The position numbers and the translations under genes were made by a program. Source: Clostridia bacterium (lineage in GTDB: Bacteria; Bacillota; Clostridia; Oscillospirales; CAG-272). From it: a stretch of DNA of 36,780 bases. The stretch spans positions 1-36,780 of the forward strand of contig JAFUKI010000166.1 of assembly GCA_017467815.1 (NCBI GenBank). The letters are read 5' to 3'. Positions 13,750 to 21,931 of this stretch are shown piece by piece. The notes below the pieces were generated by a model. The model worked only from the letters and a program-made list of their open reading frames with translations. It was not told where the DNA came from and made no database searches. Every line of letters begins with the position of its first letter. Position 1 is the stretch's first letter.

Positions 13750-15273
13750 ATGAAACATACGAAACAAAACAAGATCATTTATTCCAGTCTGCGCGCCAAA
13801 TTACTGGGTGCATTTGCCCTGTTCATTGCCATTGCCATTGTATTTCTGTGGCTGTTCCAGACTTTTCTCATGGACAGTGTGTACCATTCGGTAAAAAGCC
13901 GTGAGCTGCTGGAATGTGCACAGGCACTAGAAAAATCTTCCGCTCTCGGTACGGAAACACTGGGACAGACCGCCGCGGAAATGACCAAGAGATTCAACAT
14001 CTGCATTTCCGTATACGCCATTGAAGACGGCTACGGCAGGGAGATTATCCGAGAACACACCAACACCTTCTGTTTTGTCCACAACATGACGGCGGAATCT
14101 TCCCTGAACCGTTTGTACCGGGAGGTTTTGACCTCCGGAGAAAGCTATACGGAAGAATTTTCCCTTGCTACCCTTCTGAATCGTCCGGGAGAAGTGGATG
14201 AAGATATGATGGACCGTTCCCGGAACATGATTTATGCCAATGTTCTGCAGAATGCGGAATCGGATGAGGGTGAATTGTTCCTGATCCTGAACACGGAAAT
14301 TGCTCCCCTTGCCTCCACCATCTCCACCCTTCGTCTGCAGCTCATCTATATCTGCATCATTCTTGCTGTTGTGGCGGCGGTTATGGCTGTCATCATTTCC
14401 TATCACTTCACCAAGCCCCTGCGTTCCATGAGTACGGAGGCTACCAAGCTGGCGATGGGCAATTATGATGTGCAGTTCAACGGCGGAACCTGCAAGGAAA
14501 CGGTACTGCTGTCCGATACTCTGAATCATGCTGCCTATGAACTGTCCCGGCTGGATAAAATGCGGAAGGATCTGATCGCCAATATCTCCCACGACCTGCG
14601 CACGCCTCTGACCATGATCTCCGGCTACAGTGAGGTGATCCGTGATCTGCCGGGAGAAGCGACGCCGGAAAATATGCAGATCATCATTGACGAGACCCGC
14701 CGGCTTACGTCCTTAGTAAACGATATGCTGGAGGTTTCCCAGTATCAAAGCGGTAATCAGGTTATTCACCCCACACTGTTCAATCTGACCGATGTGGTGC
14801 GTCAGTCCATTGCCCGGTATGCCAAACTGCGTGAAAAGGAAGGCTACCGTCTGATTCTGGAAGCCGATGGGGATGTATACGTTCACGCTGACGAAACCCG
14901 TATTCTGCAGGTGCTGTACAACCTGATCAACAATGCGGTAAACTACACCGGCGAAGATAAAACGGTGATTATCCGCCAGACCATGGAAGAGAAAGAAGTG
15001 GTACTGTCCGTTATCGACAGCGGCATCGGCATCCCGGAAGAACAGCTGCCCATGGTATGGGAACGGTATTACAAAGTACATGATTTCCACAAACGGGCGA
15101 ACATGGGAACGGGGCTTGGGCTGTCCATCGTGAAGAACATTCTGGTACTGCACAATGCCCGGTTCGGGGTACAGAGCAAGGTCGGATCCGGAAGCCGGTT
15201 CTGGTTTGCCCTTCCTGCTGCGGAACCGCCGGCGGATGATACGGAATCTTCCGGGGAATGCTGTGATTCATAA
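13750..15273 (+). CDS. Membrane sensor histidine kinase
   Basis: This 507-residue kinase starts with a membrane segment at about 14-37, followed by an outside sensing domain of about 155 residues and a second membrane segment at about 196-218. A HAMP linker follows. The phospho-accepting His281 lies in NISHDLRTPLT. The ATP-binding domain shows the N box (NLINNAVNY, near 390), G1 (DSGIGIP, near 423) and G2 (GTGLGLSI, near 454). It is the partner of the regulator gene 4 bases upstream, very likely translated in a coupled way. The outside domain matches no sensor family I can name. The gene ends at a bidirectional terminator facing trxB. Confidence 0.95.
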   Translation: MKHTKQNKIIYSSLRAKLLGAFALFIAIAIVFLWLFQTFLMDSVYHSVKSRELLECAQALEKSSALGTETLGQTAAEMTKRFNICISVYAIEDGYGREIIREHTNTFCFVHNMTAESSLNRLYREVLTSGESYTEEFSLATLLNRPGEVDEDMMDRSRNMIYANVLQNAESDEGELFLILNTEIAPLASTISTLRLQLIYICIILAVVAAVMAVIISYHFTKPLRSMSTEATKLAMGNYDVQFNGGTCKETVLLSDTLNHAAYELSRLDKMRKDLIANISHDLRTPLTMISGYSEVIRDLPGEATPENMQIIIDETRRLTSLVNDMLEVSQYQSGNQVIHPTLFNLTDVVRQSIARYAKLREKEGYRLILEADGDVYVHADETRILQVLYNLINNAVNYTGEDKTVIIRQTMEEKEVVLSVIDSGIGIPEEQLPMVWERYYKVHDFHKRANMGTGLGLSIVKNILVLHNARFGVQSKVGSGSRFWFALPAAEPPADDTESSGECCDS

Positions 15274-15277
15274 ACTG

Positions 15278-15320
15278 AAAAAGTCTGCTGTACACATGAA
15301 AATGTACAACAGACTTTTTT
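15278..15320. terminator. Bidirectional terminator between the kinase gene and trxB
   Basis: A 17-bp stem, 15278-15294 with 15303-15319, has one mismatch and an 8-base loop. It begins with a run of A and ends with a run of T, so it works in both directions. The loop core, ACACATGAAAATGTACAA, is nearly repeated in the terminator at 35935-35985. Confidence 0.9.
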
Positions 15321-15341
15321 GTATGGAAGGATCTTCAGGTT

Positions 15342-16268
15342 TCACTTTCCTTTTTCTGCCAGGTATTCTTCCGCATAGAAGGAAGCCACAGCACCGTCGG
15401 ATGCGGCTGTGATGATCTGGCGTACGGCTTTTGTACGGATATCGCCTACAGCAAACACACCGGGGATATTGGTTCTGGTGGATTCATCGGCTATGACATA
15501 CCCGCCATCGTCCAGCTGTATCTGTCCGCCGAACATTTCCGAGGCGGGTTTTCTGCCGATACTGACAAACACGCCGTCGCAGGGTACTTGCGTTTCTTCC
15601 CCTGTCTGCAGATTCCGCAGAACCGCGCCGGTGAGTTTTTCCCCACCCAGCACACCGGAAACGGAGCTGTTCCAGTAGAATTCGATATTTTCCGCATTCA
15701 TGAGAGGTTCGTGGTAGATTTTCGCCGCACGCAGGGTATCGCGCCGGTGGACGAGGATGACTTTTGCCGCAACACGGGACAGAAGCATGGCATCCGCAGC
15801 TGCTGAATTGCCGCCGCCAACGACCACAACGGTTTTGTTTTTATAAAACATTCCGTCACAGGCTGCGCAGTAATGGATTCCGCGCCCTACCCTTTCCGCT
15901 TCACCGGGAATGCCCAGTTCCCTCGGATTGGCACCTGTTGCCAGAACCACCGTACGGCTGAGGAAGATACCCGATGTGGTTTCCACGCGTTTGATTTCTC
16001 CGGCAAGTGCAACGGAAAGCACCTCGGCAGATTCTGTTTTCGCACCGAATTTTTCCGCTCCCTGCTGCATTTTCATCCCCAGAGCAAATCCGTCGATACC
16101 TTCATCGAATCCCGGATAGTTGTCGATCTGGTGGGTCAGCGCCATCTGTCCGCCTGCCATCATTTTTTCGAGGATCAGTGTATCCAGTCCTGCCCGCACT
16201 GCGTACAATGCTGCTGTATATCCGCCCGGTCCGCCGCCGATGATGATCATATCGTAGATGTGTTCCAT
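15342..16268 (-). CDS. trxB: Thioredoxin-disulfide reductase
   Basis: The 308-residue flavoenzyme passes electrons from NADPH to thioredoxin. The FAD-binding loop GGGPGG is at residues 11-16, the redox pair Cys134-Ala-Ala-Cys137 lies in YCAACDG, and the NADPH loop GGGNSAAA follows. The FAD-closing motif GVFAVGD is near the end. CAAC in place of the common CATC is a normal variant. The ATG at 16268 has GGAGG just upstream. A TATAAT-like -10 box lies at 16301-16306 on the minus strand without a clear -35 match. No thioredoxin gene is next to it. The enzyme could also be a ferredoxin-dependent relative, but the normal NADPH loop argues against that. Confidence 0.93.
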   Translation of the reverse strand: MEHIYDMIIIGGGPGGYTAALYAVRAGLDTLILEKMMAGGQMALTHQIDNYPGFDEGIDGFALGMKMQQGAEKFGAKTESAEVLSVALAGEIKRVETTSGIFLSRTVVLATGANPRELGIPGEAERVGRGIHYCAACDGMFYKNKTVVVVGGGNSAAADAMLLSRVAAKVILVHRRDTLRAAKIYHEPLMNAENIEFYWNSSVSGVLGGEKLTGAVLRNLQTGEETQVPCDGVFVSIGRKPASEMFGGQIQLDDGGYVIADESTRTNIPGVFAVGDIRTKAVRQIITAASDGAVASFYAEEYLAEKGK

Positions 16269-16300
16269 ATATGCCTCCGATGTGTATGTTTCTCTTTCTG

Positions 16301-16306
16301 ATTATA
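16301..16306 (-). promoter_or_regulatory. Probable -10 box of trxB
   Basis: Read on the minus strand it is a perfect TATAAT, 32 bases before the trxB start. No good -35 hexamer is found at 16-18 bp, so an activator or an extended contact may be needed. Confidence 0.4.
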
Positions 16307-16368
16307 TTGTACACGATTACGGAAGATTATTCTGTGATCATGTCACTGAATTCATTGGGAGGTATTTT

Positions 16369-16421
16369 GCAGGGAGGGACTTTTTGAAAAAAGTTCCTCC
16401 CTGCACCCTCCTCAAAAACTT
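16369..16421 (+). repeat. Dispersed hairpin element, copy 2 (inverted orientation)
   Basis: GCAGGGAGG (16369-16377) pairs with CCTCCCTGC (16396-16404). The loop contains the same wobble and ACTTTTT/AAAAAGT cap as copy 1. After the hairpin comes ACCCTCCTCAAAAACT, the complement of the head seen in the other copies, so this copy is turned round. It lies upstream of trxB and not behind a stop codon. Confidence 0.7.
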
Positions 16422-16464
16422 TTAAAATAGGAAGATTTTCAGAAAACAAGGAGCTGTCACAAGT

Positions 16465-16510
16465 AAAATTTTTTGGGGGAAGGAAAACTAAAAAAGGCTT
16501 TCCTTCCCCC
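16465..16510. repeat. Diverged hairpin element, copy 3
   Basis: A 12-bp perfect stem, 16475-16486 with 16499-16510, is preceded by AAAATTTTTT. The cap has decayed to an unpaired 12-base loop. It is grouped with the family by stem composition and by its place between copies 2 and 4. Confidence 0.5.
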
Positions 16511-16636
16511 GAATATTTGCGCAGCAATTCTTTGCCCCCGAACTTTTCAAAACCATAAAAAAAGGTACAAAAATATTATTGGTAAACCGACATTCCTAAA
16601 ACAATTTAATACTTCTGTTGCAAAACCCTTTTTCGA
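16511..16636. other. AT-rich gap inside the element cluster
   Basis: The stretch between copies 3 and 4 shows no open frame with a ribosome site and no strong repeat. It is part of a 461-base gap between trxB and the GyrI-like gene that is otherwise filled by hairpin elements. Confidence 0.6.
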
Positions 16637-16703
16637 AGTTTTTTGAAAAGAGGGAGAGGCGCAGGGGAGCGAAGATTTATGAAATAATTCTTCGCTCCCC
16701 TGC
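16637..16703 (-). repeat. Dispersed hairpin element, copy 4
   Basis: The head AGTTTTTTGAAAAGA (16637-16651) is identical to that of copy 1. A 14-bp perfect stem, 16661-16674 with 16690-16703, follows, closed by an AT-rich cap around GAA. It lies 26 bases after the stop codon of the GyrI-like gene when read on the minus strand. Its stem closely matches copy 5. Confidence 0.78.
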
Positions 16704-16729
16704 TTAATACAACAATCCCTTTTGATGTT

Positions 16730-17221
16730 TTATTCAACTGTCTCCGGATCGGGTTTTACCGGGAAGAACATATACATTGTCTTGCCGTCCGCAGGCATAT
16801 AGTCAAAGGGGCAGGCGGCGAAGACCAGGTTTTCTTCTGCACAATACTCCATGACGGATTCGATCACCTGCAGTTTCTTCCCTTCTACAGGGGTGTACAG
16901 GTAGTCATATTCCGGGATTACCCATTTTTCAAATCCTTTGGGAGCTTTGGCGTTGTCGTTTACTTCCAGTCCTGCCATGTATACCACGGTCTTTGATTTT
17001 TTGTCTCCGGGCGGAAGGAATGTGCCGGTTTCATCGTTCATCAACCCCCATACGCCGGCAAGATCGCCGTCCTCGTCTTTTTTCACAAGGTGCATGATGG
17101 ATTTTCCCTTACGATTGATTTCCATCCAGAGTTTGTCCACATATCCGGGGCCGTCCGTACTCTTCCCCACCAGACCGATTACGGTGAAAGGGGGTAAAGT
17201 ACATTTTTTGATTTCCATCAT
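16730..17221 (-). CDS. GyrI-like / AraC effector-binding domain protein
   Basis: The 163-residue protein is a single small-molecule-binding domain of the GyrI-like (SOUL/AraC effector-binding) type. The start is typical (IKKCTLPPFTVIGLVGKS), as are the central VWGLMND stretch and the alternating strands with KWVIPEYDYLYTP. Such stand-alone domains bind small hydrophobic compounds or hydrolyse some of them; the role here is unknown. It starts 3 bases after the tpiA stop codon with only a weak ribosome site inside the end of tpiA, so its translation is probably coupled to tpiA. Two adjacent ATG codons (17221 and 17218) are possible starts. It ends near hairpin copy 4. Its place behind two glycolytic genes is unusual. 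Confidence 0.78.
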   Translation of the reverse strand: MMEIKKCTLPPFTVIGLVGKSTDGPGYVDKLWMEINRKGKSIMHLVKKDEDGDLAGVWGLMNDETGTFLPPGDKKSKTVVYMAGLEVNDNAKAPKGFEKWVIPEYDYLYTPVEGKKLQVIESVMEYCAEENLVFAACPFDYMPADGKTMYMFFPVKPDPETVE

Positions 17222-17224
17222 TCG

Positions 17225-17995
17225 TTATGCCTGTGCAGCGTCAACGATCTTTGCAAACTTTTCGGGAACCAGAGATGCGCCGCCGATCAGACCGCCGTCA
17301 ACATTTACCTTGGACAGCAGTTCTGCCGCATTGCCTTCGTTCATGGAGCCGCCGTACTGAATGGTCAGACCTTCAGCAGCTTCACAGCCGTACAGACCGC
17401 ATACAACATTACGGATGATCGCGCATACTTCTTCAGCCTGATCGGGAGTTGCAGTCAGACCGGTACCGATTGCCCATACGGGTTCGTATGCGATGATCAC
17501 GTTCTTCAGATCTTCTGCGGAAATGTCTGCCAGATCCAGCTTGGTCTGCATGGAAACGATTTCAGCAGTGATGCCTGCCTGTCTTTCTTCCAGAACTTCA
17601 CCCAGGCAGAGAATAACCTTCAGACCTGCAGCCAGAGCAGCCTTGGTTCTCTTGTTTACGGTTTCGTCGGTTTCACCGAAGTACTGTCTTCTTTCGCTGT
17701 GACCGATGATTACATATTCAGCGCCGGCTTCCAGCAGCATGGAGGCGGAGATTTCACCGGTGAACGCGCCCTTTGCTTCAAAATGCACGTTCTGTGCACC
17801 GATCTTTACATTGGTACCCTTGGCAGCTTCTACAGCTACAGCGATGTCTACAAAAGGTACGCACAGTACAACATCACAGCCGTTCTTGCCTGCGGTCAGG
17901 GCAGCGGTTTCCTTTACAGCCTTTACAGCTTCGGAGGGGGTCATATTCATTTTCCAGTTGCCGGCGATGACAACCTTTCTTACGTCTTTTTTCAT
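17225..17995 (-). CDS. tpiA: Triosephosphate isomerase
   Basis: The 256-residue enzyme interconverts dihydroxyacetone phosphate and glyceraldehyde 3-phosphate in glycolysis. The catalytic residues are all in place: Asn13 and Lys15 (GNWKMN), His99 (IGHSERR) and Glu171 (AYEPVWAIGTG). The phosphate-binding GGSMNEGN and GGLIGGASL stretches complete the barrel. AAAGGAG lies just before the ATG at 17995. The gene follows pgk by 95 bases, within which a terminator/antiterminator pair can be drawn, and runs directly into the GyrI-like gene. Confidence 0.97.
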   Translation of the reverse strand: MKKDVRKVVIAGNWKMNMTPSEAVKAVKETAALTAGKNGCDVVLCVPFVDIAVAVEAAKGTNVKIGAQNVHFEAKGAFTGEISASMLLEAGAEYVIIGHSERRQYFGETDETVNKRTKAALAAGLKVILCLGEVLEERQAGITAEIVSMQTKLDLADISAEDLKNVIIAYEPVWAIGTGLTATPDQAEEVCAIIRNVVCGLYGCEAAEGLTIQYGGSMNEGNAAELLSKVNVDGGLIGGASLVPEKFAKIVDAAQA

Positions 17996-18023
17996 TTCTA
18001 TCTCCTTTGTTTCTATAAATTTT

Positions 18024-18070
18024 AAAAAACAGGGAAAGAGCGAAGGTCAACTATTCCCTGACCCCCGCTC
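18024..18070 (-). promoter_or_regulatory. Candidate attenuator between pgk and tpiA
   Basis: In the minus direction CAGGGAA (18060-18054) can pair with TTCCCTG (18036-18030), followed by six T: an intrinsic terminator. An earlier-formed helix, 18070-18059 with 18049-18038, is 12 bp with two G.U pairs. It uses two bases of the terminator stem and crosses it, so the two exclude each other. This is the order expected of an antiterminator and terminator. No ligand or binding protein is implied by the sequence. Confidence 0.45.
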
Positions 18071-18090
18071 AATCCGCGAAGTTACATGAA

Positions 18091-19383
18091 TTATTTGTCC
18101 AGCAGACAAGCGATACCGGGCAGTTCCAGACCTTCCAGGAATTCCAGAGAAGCGCCGCCGCCGGTGGAGATATGGGTCATCTTTTCAGCATAGCCCAGCT
18201 GTTCAACAGCAGCAGCAGAGTCACCGCCGCCGATGATGGAGATAGCACCGGATTCAGCAACAGCCTTGGCTACAGCGCGGGTACCGGATGCGAAGTTTTC
18301 CCATTCGGAAACGCCCATAGGACCATTCCATACAACTGTACCGGAACCGATGATGGTCTTGGAGTACAGTTCCTGGGTCTTTTCGCCGATGTCCAGACCC
18401 ATCCAGCCATCCGGAATGGAATCGGAGTAGATGCGCATATAGGTGCTGTCTTCCTTGTATTCACGTGCGATTACGTTGTCAACGGGAAGCAGGAAGTTTA
18501 CGCCCTTAGCCTTAGCCTTAGCCAGCAGATCCTTCGCCAGATCCAGCTTATCGGATTCGCAGATGGAAGTACCGGTGGTGTTGCCCATAGCAGCGAAGAA
18601 GGTATATGCCATACCACCGCCGATGATGAGGGTGTCAACCTTTTCGATCAGGTTGTTGATAACGCCGATCTTATCAGAAACCTTTGCGCCGCCGAGGATG
18701 GCTACGAAGGGTCTCTTGGGATCGTCCAGAGCCTTGCCCATGATTTCGATTTCCTTCTGGATCAGGTAACCGCAAACGGCAGGCAGGTAATCAGCAACAC
18801 CTGCGGTAGAAGCGTGTGCACGGTGAGCGGTACCGAATGCATCGTTTACGTAGATTTCAGCCAGAGAAGCCATTGCCTTGGCAAAATCGGGATCGTTCTT
18901 TTCTTCAGCAGCGTGGAAACGTACGTTTTCCAGCAGCAGGATTTCGCCTTCCTTCAGGTCAGCAGCCTTAGCCTGTGCATCGGGGCCAACTACGTCCTTA
19001 GCCAGAGTAACCTTGAGACCGCGCTTGGTCAGGTCGTCAGCGATGATCTTCAGGGACAGCTTGGTGATATCCTTGGCGCCCTTTTCCAGAGCAGCAGCCT
19101 TTGCAGCTTCCTGTTCTTCAGCAGGCAGAGCTTCGATCTTCTTCTTTTCCTTCTTATCCAGCTTCAGTTCTGCGTCCAGTACGTTGTGGGGTCTGCCCAT
19201 GTGGGAGCAGAGGATAACCTTCGCGCCCTGTGCTACCAGGTACTCAATGGTCTTCATAGCGCCGACAATACGCTTATCATCGGTAATAACGCCATCTTTT
19301 ACGGGAACATTGAAATCGCAGCGAACCAGAACGCGCTTACCTTTGACTTCAATGTCTTCAACAGTTTTCTTGTTATAGGTCAT
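18091..19383 (-). CDS. pgk: Phosphoglycerate kinase
   Basis: The 430-residue glycolytic enzyme makes ATP from 1,3-bisphosphoglycerate. The substrate-binding RCDFNVP is at residues 21-27 and HMGRP at 61-65. The C-terminal lobe carries [16 protein letters not shown], the nucleotide loop GGGDSAAAV and the closing [13 protein letters not shown]. It is about 35 residues longer than usual because of a Lys/Glu/Ala-rich, probably helical insertion at about residues 68-108, after the HMGRP loop. The ATG at 19383 has GGAG at good spacing; an upstream in-frame start has no ribosome site. A good promoter lies at 19423-19451. It heads the pgk-tpiA-GyrI-like unit. Confidence 0.97.
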   Translation of the reverse strand: MTYNKKTVEDIEVKGKRVLVRCDFNVPVKDGVITDDKRIVGAMKTIEYLVAQGAKVILCSHMGRPHNVLDAELKLDKKEKKKIEALPAEEQEAAKAAALEKGAKDITKLSLKIIADDLTKRGLKVTLAKDVVGPDAQAKAADLKEGEILLLENVRFHAAEEKNDPDFAKAMASLAEIYVNDAFGTAHRAHASTAGVADYLPAVCGYLIQKEIEIMGKALDDPKRPFVAILGGAKVSDKIGVINNLIEKVDTLIIGGGMAYTFFAAMGNTTGTSICESDKLDLAKDLLAKAKAKGVNFLLPVDNVIAREYKEDSTYMRIYSDSIPDGWMGLDIGEKTQELYSKTIIGSGTVVWNGPMGVSEWENFASGTRAVAKAVAESGAISIIGGGDSAAAVEQLGYAEKMTHISTGGGASLEFLEGLELPGIACLLDK

Positions 19384-19422
19384 AGTTGTTCTCCTATTTT
19401 GATTTATTTTGTATACCTTATT

Positions 19423-19451
19423 ACTATAACACATTATTGGAATTTTATCAA
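19423..19451 (-). promoter_or_regulatory. Promoter of the pgk-tpiA unit
   Basis: On the minus strand TTGATA (19451-19446) and TATAGT (19428-19423) are separated by 17 bp. The leader is only about 30 bases long. Confidence 0.78.
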
Positions 19452-19606
19452 CAGTTTTTTTGTAAAAATGTGGTATAATACACTATTTTTTCTTGTATAA
19501 ACTATACACGGCGCCTTTTGGTGGACAAAAGATCTCCCTACCGGTCCGAAGCAGGATATCCCGATGTACTTTATTGCATCTGTTCTCCCGGAAAAAATCC
19601 CGGTTC

Positions 19607-21748
19607 TCATTTTACTTCTTCAAACAAAACCAGTTCGCTGGTCATAGCTGCAAGAACGGTGCGGATACCGTTTGTCAGCAGTTCGTAACCGGTCATTGCG
19701 GTTACTGCGCCGGTGTTGTCAAAGGTGACACGATACGTTTTGCCGGTGTCCAATCCTTTCGGGACAACGTTGATACAGCGGGATTCTGCACCGGGCAGAG
19801 AGAAAATGGTCATAGCTGCTTTTGTTTTGTCCGCTGCCACCAGCTCAAGGGCACAGAATCCTTCTTTTTCCGCGGTGGGAATGGATTCGTTGTGGTGATA
19901 CATATGGGAGTCCGGCAAGAATGTACGGATAAAATTTTTGTAAATATCAACACTGTGTCTGATAAAGGCGAGCTGTTCGGGATTGTATTCCGCTGCTGCA
20001 GGTGAAAATACATTGAGAGTTATATGACCCAGCATTACGTTGCGCATCTGGAAATCCAGTGAAGCAAAAGCATGACAGCCCATACCGCCTACCAGACGAT
20101 CCACCCGTTCCGGCGGCAGAACAAGGGTCATCCCCATTGTGATATAGAGAGAACGGGGCGCTTTCTGCCAGTCACTGACCCAGGTATGGTTCATGGAACG
20201 GAGCAAACCCAGATCGGTACGCCCGCCGCCGCCTGCACAGTTTTCAAACAGCACATTGGGAAAGCGTTTTTTCAGCCGTTCATACATGGCACATACACCT
20301 TCATAATGCTTGAGCAGTGTATATTCCTGGCGTTCTCCGTTTTTCACAAAATGGGATGTGACTGTCGCGTTGTTGTAATCGATCCGGAAAAGATCCAGTT
20401 CGTTTTCTGTAATGATACGTGCAATTTCGGATTCTGCCCAGGCAGCGGCTTCAGTGTTTGTAAAATCAAGAAGACCGCAGCTGGAATTTCCTCCCATGTC
20501 GAAAGTGGACCATTCGGGATGCGCTTTGTAACTTTCGGAAAAATCCCCCAGCCGTTCCGCTTCCATCCACATACCGAATTTCAGACCGAGTTTTTTCGCA
20601 TGGTCACGGATTTCACGGATGCCATTCGGATAACGTTCCGGATCGGGATGCCAATCCCCGGCACACGGATACCATTCCCCTTCTTTTCCGGGGGGACAAT
20701 ACCAGCCGGCATCCACGATGAACACCTCCGCGCCCACCTCTGCCATCTGCTCCATGAACCGCTTGGTTGTCTCCACGGTCATGTCATGTTCGGCTCCCAT
20801 CCCGGAAACGACATAACAGGCTTCCCCGCTTGCTTCAGGCATATTCAGGACAGAACGGCGGATATGGTCATAGGAAATATTCACCGCATCATCCAACGTA
20901 CCGAAAATGGCACCGATATGAACCTGCGGGGACACAAACACCGCACCCGCATCGATCAGATAAAGGGGCTGCACCCCATCCACTGCCATATCAATATTCA
21001 TGGAAACATCGGAAGAATTTCTGTTTGCCATATAATCAAAGGAGAACTCATAGGCACCGCTGTAAGCCATCTGACCGAAGAACAGCATACCTGTGACTTT
21101 ATTTTTCAGGAAGAAGGCAGGATGGCGGAAACGATGCCGATTAAAACGTCCGGCAAATGATGTTTTATCATAGGGGAGGTTTTTCCACACCATATCCCCC
21201 TCATTCCCCCATGCGGCATTTTCAAAATACCCCAGTTCATACATTCCTTCGGGTACTGTATGGGTACCGTACTGTCTGATCTCCCGAACCGTTTCCACAA
21301 CACCGCAGAAAACAGATAATCGGGACACTGCCATGGGTTTGTCGGACAAATTGCGGATTTCCAGCCAGCGGACGAACATTGCGGTACCGTCCAGAAGGGT
21401 ATGGACAACAATCTCCACCGGCTTGAAGTCGGAAGTCAGGGTCAGCACGGTTTCCTTGGCACCGTTTTCCTTTTCGATTACAGCAAAATCCTTCACGGAC
21501 AGGCGGTAATCCACGCTTTCGCCGTCGATGGCTACATGGAAAACGGAAGGATCGGAGGAGCGGGACACAAATGTGGGGTAGTTGGAAAGTACGTTCAGGG
21601 GATAGCCGCTCGCATTCCAGCCGCCGGGGATCAGCATTCCTTCCAGAAATCTTTCTTCATAGACGGTAAGGCCGCTGCGATAGCTGTAAACTGGTTCCGG
21701 CATATTTCTGGTGAATACATTCACATAAGTACTGCTGTTTTGGATCAT
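19607..21748 (-). CDS. Alpha-galactosidase, glycoside hydrolase family 36
   Basis: The 713-residue enzyme has the normal GH36 length and no signal peptide, so it should act in the cytoplasm on imported alpha-galactosides such as melibiose or raffinose. An N-terminal beta-sandwich (about 1-290) precedes the barrel. The barrel shows EVFIVDAGWY, GMWMEAE, the nucleophile Asp457 in LFRIDYN, ENCAGGGGR and the acid/base Asp526 in WVSDWQ. A C-terminal beta domain closes it. AAGGAG precedes the ATG at 21748. A promoter with two inverted repeats lies upstream, which suggests sugar-dependent control. No transporter or regulator gene is next to it. The solute-binding lipoprotein and the SLC45-like transporter elsewhere in the window are possible functional partners. 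Confidence 0.92.
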   Translation of the reverse strand: MIQNSSTYVNVFTRNMPEPVYSYRSGLTVYEERFLEGMLIPGGWNASGYPLNVLSNYPTFVSRSSDPSVFHVAIDGESVDYRLSVKDFAVIEKENGAKETVLTLTSDFKPVEIVVHTLLDGTAMFVRWLEIRNLSDKPMAVSRLSVFCGVVETVREIRQYGTHTVPEGMYELGYFENAAWGNEGDMVWKNLPYDKTSFAGRFNRHRFRHPAFFLKNKVTGMLFFGQMAYSGAYEFSFDYMANRNSSDVSMNIDMAVDGVQPLYLIDAGAVFVSPQVHIGAIFGTLDDAVNISYDHIRRSVLNMPEASGEACYVVSGMGAEHDMTVETTKRFMEQMAEVGAEVFIVDAGWYCPPGKEGEWYPCAGDWHPDPERYPNGIREIRDHAKKLGLKFGMWMEAERLGDFSESYKAHPEWSTFDMGGNSSCGLLDFTNTEAAAWAESEIARIITENELDLFRIDYNNATVTSHFVKNGERQEYTLLKHYEGVCAMYERLKKRFPNVLFENCAGGGGRTDLGLLRSMNHTWVSDWQKAPRSLYITMGMTLVLPPERVDRLVGGMGCHAFASLDFQMRNVMLGHITLNVFSPAAAEYNPEQLAFIRHSVDIYKNFIRTFLPDSHMYHHNESIPTAEKEGFCALELVAADKTKAAMTIFSLPGAESRCINVVPKGLDTGKTYRVTFDNTGAVTAMTGYELLTNGIRTVLAAMTSELVLFEEVK

Positions 21749-21774
21749 GATCTTTCTCCTTTATGAATGGGAGT

Positions 21775-21788
21775 TACTGTATTCAGTA
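21775..21788. promoter_or_regulatory. Operator candidate at the alpha-galactosidase transcript start
   Basis: TACTG and CAGTA form an inverted repeat around TATT, just downstream of the -10 box on the minus strand. A second small palindrome, CAGAAGAATTCTG (21804-21816), lies between -35 and -10. Both places suit a repressor. Confidence 0.42.
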
Positions 21789-21790
21789 TC

Positions 21791-21819
21791 ATTATACCAT
21801 TGACAGAAGAATTCTGCAA
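21791..21819 (-). promoter_or_regulatory. Promoter of the alpha-galactosidase gene
   Basis: On the minus strand TTGCAG (21819-21814) and a perfect TATAAT (21796-21791) are separated by 17 bp. Confidence 0.75.
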
Positions 21820-21854
21820 TATTTTTTGTATCGGTTTGTTTTCAGATAAATATG

Positions 21855-21895
21855 AAAAGCGATCTTCCCCTTCCGATCAGAGGAAAACCGCTTTT
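21855..21895 (-). terminator. Probable terminator of the lepA-hemW unit
   Basis: AAAAGCG (21855-21861) pairs with CGCTTTT (21889-21895), with a further TTCC/GGAA pairing in the loop. It lies 36 bases past the hemW stop codon and ends in T residues in the minus direction. Confidence 0.5.
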
Positions 21896-21931
21896 TCAAT
21901 CATAGCAATCCAAATGCACCGGCACATTGGA

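Noticed and set aside
19474..19479. Plus-strand TATAAT upstream of the pgk promoter
   Set aside because: There is no matching -35 box and no plus-strand gene follows.
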